DNA of 64,000 bases from Shewanella phaeophyticola (GCF_025398315.1 NZ_JAODOQ010000001.1:3658001-3722000), one strand, 5' to 3'. Shown: positions 8,194 to 18,153, counted from the stretch's first letter. Numbers and translations: made by a program. The notes: a model not told the origin generated them from the sequence alone.

Positions 8194-8508
8194 TTAACTA
8201 TTGCCAGTAAACTTGTTTTCCATTGAAATTAACGCGGCAAGAATACCACTAACAATAAATGCAACAATGCCAAAGCTAAATATCATTCCAGCAAAGGCAT
8301 AGAAACCGGGTGAATGATCAGCCCCTAAGATCATTAGTCCATTTTCTAGTGGTATTGGTTCTGTTGTTTTTCCAAAAAAGAAACCATAACCAGCAGAAAA
8401 CAAGGAAACGACGATGGCTAAACAACCACAAATAGCAATCAGCCTAGCGGCAAAAAGTAACAAGCCTAAGTTATTAGTTTGAATGTTTGAAAATGGGTAG
8501 AATTTCAT
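8194..8508 (-). CDS. Small membrane protein, unknown function
   Basis: A 104-residue protein starting MKFYPFSNIQTNNLG, with two clear hydrophobic segments (about 14-44, rich in LLLFAARLIAICGCLAIVV, and 70-92). A short loop containing KTTEPIPLENG lies between them. It should be a two-pass inner-membrane protein. I recognise no family. It is convergent with yefM-yoeB, and downstream space is short (52 bases). Confidence 0.6.
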   Translation of the reverse strand: MKFYPFSNIQTNNLGLLLFAARLIAICGCLAIVVSLFSAGYGFFFGKTTEPIPLENGLMILGADHSPGFYAFAGMIFSFGIVAFIVSGILAALISMENKFTGNS

Positions 8509-8585
8509 ACAAGTCCTTTGTAATTTAATCGCTTACCGAAGTCTATACTCAGTAAAGCCAATCCGTTAACTTATTCATTAGTGTC

Positions 8586-8624
8586 ATTCTACATCTGCTA
8601 TCTTATTGTTGTAAAGTAATGAAA
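8586..8624 (+). repeat. Direct repeat, left copy, flanking an unknown gene
   Basis: A 39-base block matching 9681-9719 at 35 of 39 positions (core CTATCTTATTGTTGTAAAGT). Weaker similarity extends upstream to about 8550 (TAAAGCC..TCCGTT). The two copies bracket the 48-residue and 198-residue ORFs. Confidence 0.75.
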
Positions 8625-8767
8625 TGGCAGGGTTAGAACAAACCGAATTTACATTATTATTTTAACAATAACTGCTCGGTAAATGATTATTGGCGGAATA
8701 ATTTCATTTTATTGATGGTTCTAACTAACCCAGATACACCGCAAATACCTGAACAAATTAGCCCGAT

Positions 8768-8914
8768 TTACAATGGACTAACAGAGTCGAATCTAAAATC
8801 ATTTGAATAGGCTGCAAGCCCCAATAAATGACCAGACTGAAAAAGACCTACCAGTGCTGCGGTTGAAAAAACGCCTAACCAAAACCAATTATAAAAACTT
8901 TCTTGAAGTACCAT
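8768..8914 (-). CDS. Putative 48-residue single-pass membrane peptide
   Basis: A short ORF with ATG preceded by AAGGAAGCGTT, a good ribosome-binding site. The product starts MVLQESFYNWFWLGVFSTAA and contains one hydrophobic segment (about residues 9-36), then a short polar tail. No family is recognised. It lies between the two direct repeats, on the same strand as the 198-residue gene, so it may be part of the same inserted unit. Confidence 0.4.
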   Translation of the reverse strand: MVLQESFYNWFWLGVFSTAALVGLFQSGHLLGLAAYSNDFRFDSVSPL

Positions 8915-9012
8915 AACGCTTCCTTGCCGCTTTAAAACTAACGATTAAATATCGTTGGCTATCATGTTTGTAATCCATTATGTCAACAATGGGTGTCAAG
9001 GTTAACGTTTAG

Positions 9013-9609
9013 TTAAACCTGTATAGATTTCCGTACCAAGTGGCGAACTTGGATTGGAGCATCTTCTTTCATCGGAGAGATCACGTGAATGAGCTCGCGT
9101 GATTCGGCAAGCTCCACTAGATGCTCAGACAATAAGGTCTCAATTCTATCCAAATATTCAGGCACCTTTTTATGAAAAGCCAATGAACTCTTTCCTTTAG
9201 AAAACGGATTTTGAGAGTGAAGCATAGTTCCACATTTATCGTATAACCGTTCGAACTGTTTTCTCGTCAGGTATCCACCTTGCAATTTATGCCAGCCATT
9301 TCTATCGAATCCGTCTATCGGAACTGGATAGAACTCGGGGTTAATACTCTGAATCTTGCGCAGGATCCTAACAGCATGCCAATCTTTCGTAATATCGCTC
9401 CTAACGGAATAGTAAGCCTCTTTGTATGACACAAGCGAGGAAAACGCAATCAACTCAAGCAATTTGCGCAACTGTAGGGCTTCCGACTCAATTGTAGTCT
9501 GGAGATAAGTACAATGAGTTTTACCGGATGTGAAATCACGCAGTGTTTCTACCCTATAACGGCACTCCAACATCATCGAAGCGTATTTTCTGCGAGCTCT
9601 GCTTTCCAT
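9013..9609 (-). CDS. Unknown soluble protein in a repeat-bracketed unit
   Basis: A 198-residue, rather basic protein without signal peptide or membrane segment (starts MESRARRKYASMMLECRYRV). It is probably mostly helical, with HAVRILRKIQSINPEFYPVP and a C-terminal KKVPEYLDRIETLLSEHLVE helix. I do not recognise a family. Its flanks carry the 39-base direct repeats and an inverted repeat just upstream (AACGGCTTATT / AATAAAGCCGT near 9621-9656). This resembles a mobile cassette cargo gene, but no integrase is present in the window. Confidence 0.6.
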   Translation of the reverse strand: MESRARRKYASMMLECRYRVETLRDFTSGKTHCTYLQTTIESEALQLRKLLELIAFSSLVSYKEAYYSVRSDITKDWHAVRILRKIQSINPEFYPVPIDGFDRNGWHKLQGGYLTRKQFERLYDKCGTMLHSQNPFSKGKSSLAFHKKVPEYLDRIETLLSEHLVELAESRELIHVISPMKEDAPIQVRHLVRKSIQV

Positions 9610-9680
9610 GCTTTACCGTTTAACGGCTTATTAAACAACTCGCCCAATAAAGCCGTCCGTTTACGTTATTGATTAATACC

Positions 9681-9719
9681 ATCCTACATTCGCTATCTTA
9701 TTGTTGTAAAGTAATAAAA
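9681..9719 (+). repeat. Direct repeat, right copy
   Basis: Partner of 8586-8624 in the same orientation, 1095 bases away. Confidence 0.75.
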
Positions 9720-9942
9720 ATGCACTACACCTCACATCACAACGTTAGTTGCCATGGGCGCAGAACATAAAAACAGGGCTGAATTCTGGCTCTACAGCAT
9801 GACTTAAATAACGGTAGGCTTTGCCTGCTCAAGCTGTCACTTTAAGCAGGTCACTTTTATCTGAAAACATAACAATGATATGGTTAAATTAAATACTACA
9901 AAGTTCATCGCACACGATGACGTATCAACCCAAGGAAGCCAC

Positions 9943-10536
9943 ATGAATACACCGCAAGGTTTTAACCTACTGTCCACCAGCATATTAATGTGCAGTTTAT
10001 TTTTCAGCGTGGAAGTGTTCAGTGCGGAGGTGTTGGGTGCGGAGGAGTTAGGTGCTGGGAGTACGGCAATTATCGACACCAGCAAACTGGGTGATATAAA
10101 AGCGGTTAAATTTAATAACCCACAAGTAATGACCTCAGGTTTACCCACAGAGCAGCAATTTGCACAACTTGCTCAAGCGGGTATCAAAACTGTGATAAAC
10201 CTCATTCCTAACGACAACCCAAATGCCTTGCTAAATGAGCAGCAGATCGTTACGCAACTGGGCATGAATTATCACAATATCAGTGTTGATTGGCAAAACC
10301 CAACCCAAGAGAATCTAGCGCAATTTTTTAGCCTAATGCAGCAAAATGGCGATGCACCAGTGTTGATCCATTGCGCAGCTAATTACCGAGCCTCTGCCTT
10401 TTATTATTTGTATCAGACCAGTCAAAATACCGCGCCGTCTATGGCCGAGGCACTGACACCCTGGGGCGACTTACAACAAAGCTTTGCAGAATACCCGCAA
10501 TGGCAAAAGCTTATTGAAGAAGCAACTCAGCAATAG
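9943..10536 (+). CDS. Exported dual-specificity-like phosphatase (DUF442/BLH type)
   Basis: I start the gene at ATG 9943, preceded by CAAGGAAGCCAC, rather than at the longer ORF start at 9880. This gives a 197-residue protein with a signal-peptide-like N-terminus (GFNLLSTSILMCSLFFSVEVFSA). The body has FNNPQVMTSGLPTEQQFAQL...AGIKTVINLIP, typical of the beta-lactamase-hydrolase-like phosphatase family. A P-loop HCAANYRAS has Cys and Arg separated by four residues, as in YCRTGTRS-type members. It would act on phosphorylated substrates in the periplasm; the true substrate is unknown. Confidence 0.78.
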   Translation: MNTPQGFNLLSTSILMCSLFFSVEVFSAEVLGAEELGAGSTAIIDTSKLGDIKAVKFNNPQVMTSGLPTEQQFAQLAQAGIKTVINLIPNDNPNALLNEQQIVTQLGMNYHNISVDWQNPTQENLAQFFSLMQQNGDAPVLIHCAANYRASAFYYLYQTSQNTAPSMAEALTPWGDLQQSFAEYPQWQKLIEEATQQ

Positions 10537-10628
10537 CTAACTCAATCGTCAGAGGGTAAATAAGGCCACCGTTTTAGCCTAAATTTTCGTTAACAATAGC
10601 TTATCTGTCGTCTATAGCTCTTAAAACA

Positions 10629-10668
10629 GAGCCGGATCCCCGATAACAACATTCGAGGATGACAGATT
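10629..10668 (-). repeat. REP-like dispersed repeat, inverted copy
   Basis: The reverse complement reads CATCCTCGAATG...TTATCGGGGATCC, matching 2738-2763. It lies in the 247-base gap after the phosphatase gene, where no gene is seen. Confidence 0.5.
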
Positions 10669-10783
10669 GGCGCCAAATATCTCACTGCAATGCTTAAAAA
10701 ACCAGGTTTCAGCACTCAATGATAGCGGCTTAAAGTTATTCCCAGCCTGTAACTGTATCTAGGGTCTGTGCAAATACCGTTAT

Positions 10784-11743
10784 CTACTGCTGCATACCAG
10801 CACTGTTCAAGTCCATTTTATACAAAGGCGCTGGGATTTTCTCTGAGGTAATATAAATACTCTGACCATCCTGGCTAAACCCAACAGCTTCGGCTTGTTT
10901 TAGTGCGGGCAGTGCAATCTGTTGTGGTGTGGTTGAAAACAAGCTTAACCAGTCACCTTGTGTGGTTTGAGTAAAATAAAACGCGTGGGTATAGGTTAAT
11001 ATCACCGCTGATAAACCATCTGCCGAGACATCCATCGCGGTGGGTTTTCCAGCAAATCCTGCCCAGGTATAAATACTGACATAATCAAGCATGGCTGTAG
11101 GCAATGGTGTTATCTCGCCTAGCCTTTGGGCTTGCTGCTTAATTTTTTCAGTAGATGAATTATTTGATCCACTTTGCTGCGTGGGTGCGATTAATGGCAA
11201 CGCATATAATATCGGCAGCGTGTCACGTTTGGTCAGTAACAGTATTTTACCCTTGATGACATCGACTGCGACTGACTCACAATCACGAGCCCCATCTGGG
11301 TAAGTAAATGCCATGCTCCAAATCGGAGTTGCCGACAGATTTTTTTGGCCATTGAGCAGGCTTAAATCGGGCTCTTTGATCAAATGTAACTGATATTGCG
11401 ATCGCCTTGCCTGGTTATCACCCACATCGGCAATCAATAGGTACGACTCGCCCTGGTAAACAAACGAGGCAATGTCTTCCCAATCGGTATTGTTTACACC
11501 GGTAATATTAACTGTGGCTAACTGCTGCCCCTGGGTATCGATAGCAAAAATTCTAGCCGTGTCACCGCTGTCGTTGTGCACCCACAATATTTGGTCATTA
11601 ATCCGCGATACTGCTAGGCCGCTGGCTTCGTCAATAGATGGGGCAGTAATGTTGCCCGCTTGGCTCATACCCGTTGGCATCGCGCAGGCACTGGTTGATA
11701 AGGCTAAGATTAAATATAAAAATACAGTAAGGCGGTTAAACAT
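10784..11743 (-). CDS. Secreted beta-propeller-like protein, unknown function
   Basis: A 319-residue exported protein with a signal peptide ending STSACA-MP; the Cys is not in a strict lipobox. The mature part reads EASGLAVSRINDQILWVHND near its start, then repeated strand-turn units with DSGDTARIFAID and IADVGDNQARR. This fits a propeller-like surface or periplasmic protein. A glutamine- and serine-rich loop sits around residues 190-205. No catalytic residues can be named. It shares orientation with the TonB receptor upstream, but a MITE and a terminator separate them. Confidence 0.6.
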   Translation of the reverse strand: MFNRLTVFLYLILALSTSACAMPTGMSQAGNITAPSIDEASGLAVSRINDQILWVHNDSGDTARIFAIDTQGQQLATVNITGVNNTDWEDIASFVYQGESYLLIADVGDNQARRSQYQLHLIKEPDLSLLNGQKNLSATPIWSMAFTYPDGARDCESVAVDVIKGKILLLTKRDTLPILYALPLIAPTQQSGSNNSSTEKIKQQAQRLGEITPLPTAMLDYVSIYTWAGFAGKPTAMDVSADGLSAVILTYTHAFYFTQTTQGDWLSLFSTTPQQIALPALKQAEAVGFSQDGQSIYITSEKIPAPLYKMDLNSAGMQQ

Positions 11744-11819
11744 AATAATGACTGACTCAGGCTGCGACTGACAAAAAGTAACGGTATTCTAACAAATATG
11801 TATTGCAAAAGATTGCTTA

Positions 11820-12128
11820 TACCATTTCCATTAATTATGTGACCAATCAGAGTCGCTCAGACTGTTCAGTTTGAGGCGCATTGTTGAAATAATGGTTATT
11901 CCCTTCTAAGGCAATGCAACAAAGAAATGGACTGTCTGAGCCTCTCCTGCAAGGCGGGTTTCTGTGCCTTCTATGCTGCTTAATCGTATTTTGACGTACG
12001 ACTGCATGGATGCAGGAGGTAGAGCAACGCAGGAGCAGTTGCCGAGAGCAACTATGCCTACAATCCTATTACTTGCCTAGAAGGTACAGAATTACCGCTG
12101 AATGACCAGATAATTAGTGGAATTGGTA
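11820..12128 (-). mobile_element. MITE family 1, copy A (309 bp)
   Basis: Ends are TACCATTTCCATTAATTAT and, inverted, TACCAATTCCACTAATTAT, imperfect terminal repeats of about 30 bp. It is flanked by TTA on both sides (11817-11819 and 12129-12131), a 3-bp target duplication. It has no coding capacity. It is the same element as 61452-61854 in the opposite orientation, but with a single copy of the internal 47-base unit. It lies in the 547-base gap before the TonB receptor. Confidence 0.85.
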
Positions 12129-12171
12129 TTAAACGTATCGATCAATCGTTAATTGAATGGCATTAAAATAA

Positions 12172-12210
12172 ACAAAAAAGGCCACTTTCTTTGTTCCGAA
12201 GAAAGTGGCC
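12172..12210 (-). terminator. Intrinsic terminator of the TonB receptor operon
   Basis: GGCCACTTTCTT and AAGAAAGTGGCC form a strong stem, followed on the minus strand by CTTTTTTGTTT. It is placed 80 bases past the receptor stop codon. Confidence 0.85.
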
Positions 12211-12290
12211 ATGCACGTTTTTAGTGATTGAAATGATGAGTAAAAACCACTAAAAACCAGTACTTATTTTAACCTTAGCTTACTAACACA

Positions 12291-14975
12291 TTAATACTCA
12301 TAGCTAAACTGTAACGTGTATTCTGTGCCAGGGTCTTTGGCATACACTTGATAGTCTTGCTGCTCGTACTCGGTGGTTTCACCTAAAATATTCTTCGCTT
12401 TTAACTTCACCGTGGTGCTGGTTGTTGGGAAGAAAGTATAGGTAAAGTCAAGGCTATGGAATGGCTTTTCATATACATCATCTAAACCGCCACGCCCACC
12501 ATAAGCAATACGTTCGCCAAACACGTTATACACCAATGTTGCGCTGTGATAACTGTCTGATGAATCGTAACTGAGTTGCAAGTTAGCCACCCATTGCGAG
12601 TGCCCTGTCATACGGCGCGATTGGTTAGTTGGGTCGATTTCGCCATTGGCTTCGATGTCAATTTCTGAATCACCTAGGGTTAAGTTACCCGCAATAAAGA
12701 AGTCTTCCCAAATGCTGCCATCACTGCCTAAAAACTCAAGCTCTTGTAAAAACTCAGTTTCAACACCGTAAATATGACCTGACTGAGCGTTATAAAACTT
12801 AAGCTGACGGCTCGCTTCTGAAATACGTTGAATGGGCTCAATCGGCGCGTCCACATCTTTGTAGAATGCACCTACACTGAAGTTATTGCCAGAGTCTGAG
12901 TAGTATTCCCAACGTAAATCAAGGTTAAGAATGTCTGAGCTTTTTAACTCTGGATTACCAAAAAAGTCAAAGCCTGTTGCTGGGTCTTGGAAACGCACTG
13001 GTGACACTTCGCGCAAGTCTGGGCGCACGATGGTTTTACTTGCACCAAATCGCCATTGCGTGGTGTAGGTTTGTTTCCAGGTAATTGATAATGAAGGGAA
13101 CCAGCCGTCTTCAGCTATAGCATAATCTTCAAGATCATAACGGCCACCTTCGTCTGAAATCTCACCATCAGGGTCAATTGGCAATGTTACGCGGCGAAAG
13201 TCTTCGTAACGCAAACCGGCATACACACGCCAAACGTCGTCAAAGTCGATGTCCATACTAACAAACGCTGCATCATTTTTTTCGGCGGCGATGTAATCTT
13301 CAGTGTCGGTAGATGCATCTTTTAGCTCAAGATCTAACACGTCGTTGCTGATGTTACTGTCTGAGAAAATCTCATCAAAGTCACCGGCTAAAATGTCACC
13401 GTTAACATCGGTAGGGCTTAAATCAACATCTAAGCCTAAACGCGTGGCAAAGCTTTCGCGGGTGCGCTCAAAGTATTCATAACCTGTGGTGATCTTGACC
13501 ACCGCACCGTCTAAATTAATAGGGTAAGTAAAATCCCAACCGTAGTTTTGAGTATCATCATTTAAACGGCTATAAACGTATTTTGGCGCATCTTGAGTAT
13601 TGAGGTTACGTGACAACAAGTCTTGATTGTCATCTAATACTACGTTGTATGTGTATGAGACTTCATTAGGTGCATAACGCTCAGAACGTGCATCAGAGAA
13701 CTTCCAGCTAAATTCAGCATCATTAAGGTCTTCAATAAAGTGATGCCCTTTGATTTGATTACTGATTAAAGTACGTTCTTCATAATCAATATTATACACT
13801 TGCAGCGCGTTTGGTTCGGCTAAGGTATCGATGGTTTCTTCAATGCCCACAGAGACATCGTCTGAGGTGTCTTGCAAATAGGTGGTGAAGGTCTCAATTT
13901 TATGGTTGTAGCCAATTTCTAGCCCGAGGTTAAGCATGCCCGACACTTGCACGATTGAATCTGTACCCACAACATCTTTTTGGTTTTCAATCTGAATTTG
14001 GCTGCTGTCGCCGTCTAACTCAACTTCGCGCTTAGTGTAGTTTTCAGCTTGTTTTTTGTACGAAACTGCAGACAAGGCACCAAATACGATATCGTCGCTA
14101 ATGTCCCAACGGTCACCAATGGCCACATCACCACGAACCGCAGGCTCTGTGCTTTGAGTAAACACTGTCATGTCACGGTACATGTCTAACGATAATTCGC
14201 GGTTAATTTTTTGCGCACCGGCAAAATCTACTGCACCATTTGAGCCACTAAAAATATCAATTGGGCTAATACCACCATATTGATTAATCGTGTCATTTAT
14301 ATTGCTCGGCATGCTGCGGGTACCGTCATCTTGACCGATCCAATCATTACCACCACCGTTATAGGTGTAGCTGTTGTCTGAGTCGTTAGTATTGTAGCGA
14401 CCACCTACTGAGGCTTTAAAAAAGAAATCAGACGGAATTGATTTAGTACGAATATCAACGTGTCCGCCACCAAATGCAGCAGGAGAGTTAGCAGACGCAG
14501 ACTTTTGCACCGATAGCGATTCAATGATCGAGGCAGGGAACATATCGAGCGGTACAACATTACGCGTTGGATCGGGCGATGGTACTGTCGAGCCGTTAAG
14601 CGAGGTGCTTGAATATCGCTCTCCTAGGCCACGCACGTAAATGAATTTACCATCTTTTAAAGTTAAACCTGTCACACGACGAAGCGCTGCGGCAGCGTCA
14701 CCGTCACCGGTTCTTGAAATTTGTTCTGAGCCCATAATATCGGCTACAGCAATTTGTTCGCGACGTTCTTCTGTGGCTTCTGACGCTGAGCTACGTAAAC
14801 GTCCTGTGACTGAAATCACTTCAATTGGCTCAATCGGAATCACTTCGCCTGGGTCACGAGCAGGCTCTGGTTCTTGCGAGTATACTGGGGTAGCAGTTAA
14901 TAAGGTCGCCGCAGAAATCACAGAGATAATGGCAAGACTTAATTTATTAACGGTAAAACTCGGCTTGGTTTTCAT
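12291..14975 (-). CDS. TonB-dependent outer-membrane receptor of a probable Pho-regulated operon
   Basis: An 894-residue receptor with a signal peptide (LAIISVISAATLLTATPVYS). A plug domain has ISVTGRLR, IMGSEQISRTGDGDAAAAL, FIYVRGLGERYSSTSLNG and VPLDMFPASIIESLSVQKS. A long beta-barrel ends in the aromatic terminus QFSYEY. It should import a ligand into the periplasm with TonB energy. It follows the beta-helix lipoprotein gene by 84 bases on the same strand, with a terminator only after the receptor, so the two are probably cotranscribed. Upstream of the lipoprotein lies an array of PhoB-type repeats, so the ligand is likely a phosphorus source. No substrate is provable from sequence. Confidence 0.88.
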   Translation of the reverse strand: MKTKPSFTVNKLSLAIISVISAATLLTATPVYSQEPEPARDPGEVIPIEPIEVISVTGRLRSSASEATEERREQIAVADIMGSEQISRTGDGDAAAALRRVTGLTLKDGKFIYVRGLGERYSSTSLNGSTVPSPDPTRNVVPLDMFPASIIESLSVQKSASANSPAAFGGGHVDIRTKSIPSDFFFKASVGGRYNTNDSDNSYTYNGGGNDWIGQDDGTRSMPSNINDTINQYGGISPIDIFSGSNGAVDFAGAQKINRELSLDMYRDMTVFTQSTEPAVRGDVAIGDRWDISDDIVFGALSAVSYKKQAENYTKREVELDGDSSQIQIENQKDVVGTDSIVQVSGMLNLGLEIGYNHKIETFTTYLQDTSDDVSVGIEETIDTLAEPNALQVYNIDYEERTLISNQIKGHHFIEDLNDAEFSWKFSDARSERYAPNEVSYTYNVVLDDNQDLLSRNLNTQDAPKYVYSRLNDDTQNYGWDFTYPINLDGAVVKITTGYEYFERTRESFATRLGLDVDLSPTDVNGDILAGDFDEIFSDSNISNDVLDLELKDASTDTEDYIAAEKNDAAFVSMDIDFDDVWRVYAGLRYEDFRRVTLPIDPDGEISDEGGRYDLEDYAIAEDGWFPSLSITWKQTYTTQWRFGASKTIVRPDLREVSPVRFQDPATGFDFFGNPELKSSDILNLDLRWEYYSDSGNNFSVGAFYKDVDAPIEPIQRISEASRQLKFYNAQSGHIYGVETEFLQELEFLGSDGSIWEDFFIAGNLTLGDSEIDIEANGEIDPTNQSRRMTGHSQWVANLQLSYDSSDSYHSATLVYNVFGERIAYGGRGGLDDVYEKPFHSLDFTYTFFPTTSTTVKLKAKNILGETTEYEQQDYQVYAKDPGTEYTLQFSYEY

Positions 14976-15059
14976 ACTTATACTATCCTGTATGCGGTTC
15001 AGAGATAGCCGCCCTTGCGAGCGGCTATTAATAGGTCACTGATTACTTAATCAAGGGGA

Positions 15060-17877
15060 TTACTGTGGGTCAAAAGCCCAACCTTGACGCCAGTCAGTCT
15101 GGCCATCGAATGCACCAATGTAATCGGTTGATTCGAAGAAGCTGTCATCAGTGCTTAAGTCTTTACCTGTACCAAGTAGCGTTGTATCCGTTGCTGCTGG
15201 CATGCCGTCGGTAATACTCACTACTGAGGTTGAGTTACCTTCTTGACCCATAAACCAGGTCTCTGTATCAATGTCGGTAGTACCAGATGTCTTAAATGGC
15301 TCGTTACAATCAATGATTGAGTGAGTCATCACTAGCGAACCGTCATTGACGTTATCCACTAGGCTCGACACCGAACCGTCAAGCTCTAAACATTCGCCAG
15401 ATTCCGTTTCTGCAGTGCTACCTTTACGGCCTTGTACCAGCACGTTATAAAGCTCACCGGCAGTACCAACACGTAACAAGATACCTTCGCCGTTGTCGCC
15501 ACTCGCATTTGGCGAATCAACACCCGGTAAAATCGTGAAGTTAGCCAACTTTGGTGCTGACACCGGAGTTACCGCTGCGCCAGAGCTATTGCTGTCGGCT
15601 TCGATACCACGGTTTGCATTGCCATCTTCATGGGTGATGTACACAAACTGTGCTTTACCTGTCCAACCGTTAGTCCAGTCTAATGAGTCATCAAAGTTTT
15701 CAGTTAAGTAAACGTATTTCAGGTTGACTGCGCCACCCCAAAACTCTACGCCATCGTCGCCGTTAGCATGCACTTGAATATGGTCAACTTGCGTACCACT
15801 ACCCACTGCGGCAAACGAGATACCGTTCATTTCTTGTGTGTCATTAACTTTAAAGCCAGCATACTTAACCACTACATAGCTGATTTGACCGCTGTTATCT
15901 GCATTGTCGTTACCACCGTATGGGAAGTCGCCTACTTCGAACGATGCGTCACACGCATTTGCATCAGAACAGGTGTTAACTAAACCATTACCTAGGATAA
16001 CTAATCCGCCCCATTGACCGCGCTCACCTTCAGCACCATCAATCACATCTTCTTCAGACGTCATTTCAATTGGGTAGTCAGCACTGCCTTGTAGCCATAA
16101 TTTTAGAACCACGGCTTACGGCTAAATAGCTGTTTGAGGTTGCAAACATTTTTACACCAGCTTGAATCGCTAAGGTTGCTGATGTGCCTTTATCTTCACC
16201 GACAAGTACCGCACCGCCATCTAACTTGTACATCACGTTTTGACCGGCAAGCAGTGTGGTGTTGCTTAACACGTTGCCTTCAAGCGTACAGATTAGGGTG
16301 ACAGATGAATCTTTATATAAACCCGCAACCGCGTCAGATGCGGTAGTACCTACAGGACAAGATGTCATGACAGGTAGTTCTGCTGGCGTGGTATCGACAT
16401 CATCATGAATGGCTGTAGTCCAACCTGTAGTCCAGTCATTGGTGCCATCAAATGCGCCAATATATTCAGCATCATCTAAACGTGCATCAAGGTTGCTTAA
16501 GTCAGCTTTACCGCCAGTTAACGCAACAGATGATGAGTTAGGCATGTAACCGTCTAGGTCAGATGCGCCAACGAGGTTGCCATCTTGACCTGTGTACCAA
16601 GCTTCAACATCTAGTGCTAAGGTTGTACCTGCTTCGGCATCAACTTTGGCATCTTTAAATGGCTCAACACAATCCACTAAGCTGTTTTGCATAGTTAACG
16701 CTGCAGTATTGGCGTTATTAACCGTTGCATCGTCGTTCACTTCTAAACATTCGCCAGAGTCAACATCACCCTTAACTAGCATGTTATAAGCATAAGCACC
16801 GGTACCTTTACGGAACAAAATACCTTCAGCATCGTCACCGCCACTATTTGTGCCGTTAGCCACCTCAATGGTGATGTTAGCTAATGCAGGCTGTGACATG
16901 GGTGTTGCATTGGCATCGCTATTGCTGTCGGCTTCGATACCACGGTTTGAACCGTTGTCAGCTAAACGAATATAAACGTGCTGCGCACTACCTTGCCAAC
17001 CGTTAGTCCAATCTAACGAGTCATCAAAGTTTTCAGTCAGTACGATGTTTGAAACAGAAACGTTACCGCCCCAGAACTCTAGGCCGTCATCGTTATTTAA
17101 ATGTACTTGTACATGATCCACTTCAGTGCCCGCACCGACACCGGCAAAACTAATACCGTTCATTTCTTGGGTGTCGTTGATTTTAAAACCACCAAACTCA
17201 ACACGAACATATTTGATTGAACCAGAGTTATCTTCTGTGTCATCACCGCCGTAGCTGTAGCTGCCTACTTCAAATGATGCGTCACAGTTTGTTAAATCAG
17301 GACAGGTATTTACAGGCGCGTTACCCAGTAACACTAAACCGCCCCATTGGCCTGCCTCACCTTCTTCACCTAAACCAGCTTCAACTGAAGTGAATACAAT
17401 TGGTTCAGCGGCAGTACCTTCAGCCATGATTTTTGAACCGCGGCTAATCACTAGGTAAGAATCGCTACCACCTAAAATTTTAGTGCCAGGTAAAATAGAT
17501 AACTCAACAGAATTTTCATTGTCGCCACCAGCAACCACTGCGCCATCTAATTGCCATACAACATCATCACCTAATACGATTAAGTCGCCATCTTGGCCAC
17601 CGGTGCTGATTGTTGAAGCCGCTGTAGAAGGAGCTAATGTCCCCTTTAATACCCAAACCTCTTTACCATCAACTGTGGTCGTGCTTTTTGTCGCAAAGCC
17701 ACTGTATGATAATTCTTGATCGCTCTCGGTTGGCGTTGTAGGTGTGGTTGGCGTTGTTGGTGTTGTGGTTTCAGTGCCAGTGCTGATATTGATATCACCA
17801 CCACAACCAGCGAGACCTAAAGTAGCAGCAAGGGCTGTAGAAAGTGCTGTCAGTTTAAAAATGTTTTTCAGTTCCAT
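15060..17877 (-). pseudogene. Tandem-domain beta-helix surface lipoprotein, interrupted by one extra base
   Basis: Read across one frameshift at 16092, this encodes about 938 residues. It starts with a lipoprotein signal (ALAATLGLAGCGG), then a (TPT) repeat linker. Two homologous domains follow, each with QWGGLV.LGN, NDTQEMNGISF, FWGG, LTENFDDSLDWTNGW, NRGIEADSNS and a closing YIGAFDG..DW motif. These features suggest right-handed parallel beta-helices. I chose the start at 17877, where GGAG is correctly spaced; the ORF extends further upstream. The extra base is in GCT-A-CAA, and its removal restores SRGSKIMAQGSADYP. It is probably the outer-surface partner of the receptor downstream, and the promoter region carries Pho-box repeats. 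The frameshift may be a sequence error. Confidence 0.8.
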
Positions 17878-17943
17878 TGTCATCTCCGAAGACGGATGTA
17901 AGCGTGTGAGTAAATCGGCTGGATGACAAGGTAGCGAGTAAAA

Positions 17944-17993
17944 ATGACAAAAAGACTGCGACAAAATGACAGTAACATGTCATCAACATGACA
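17944..17993 (-). promoter_or_regulatory. Pho-box array upstream of the lipoprotein/receptor operon
   Basis: On the minus strand TGTCAT, TGACAT and TGTCAT occur at exact 11-base spacing (plus-strand starts 17988, 17977, 17966). A further TGTCAT lies 22 bases on (17944). This is the direct-repeat pattern bound by PhoB. The proximal repeat of the triplet is 89 bases from the start codon at 17877. Confidence 0.72.
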
Positions 17994-18153
17994 ATAAGAT
18001 GTAAACCTGATGTTACTGCGGGTTAGAGGGCAACTTAAAGCAACATAAAATTTTAACAGTAGAGATAAAAAAGTAACCAAAAGCCAAATTTAATAACAAC
18101 ACACTTCATTAAATCGCTTCTCTGGTGTGCATTAATCACTATATCGGTGAAGG

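Noticed and set aside
9619-9664. Possible attC integron site
   Set aside because: There is a hairpin and repeat context, but the R' and R'' core motifs do not match well and no integrase is in the window.
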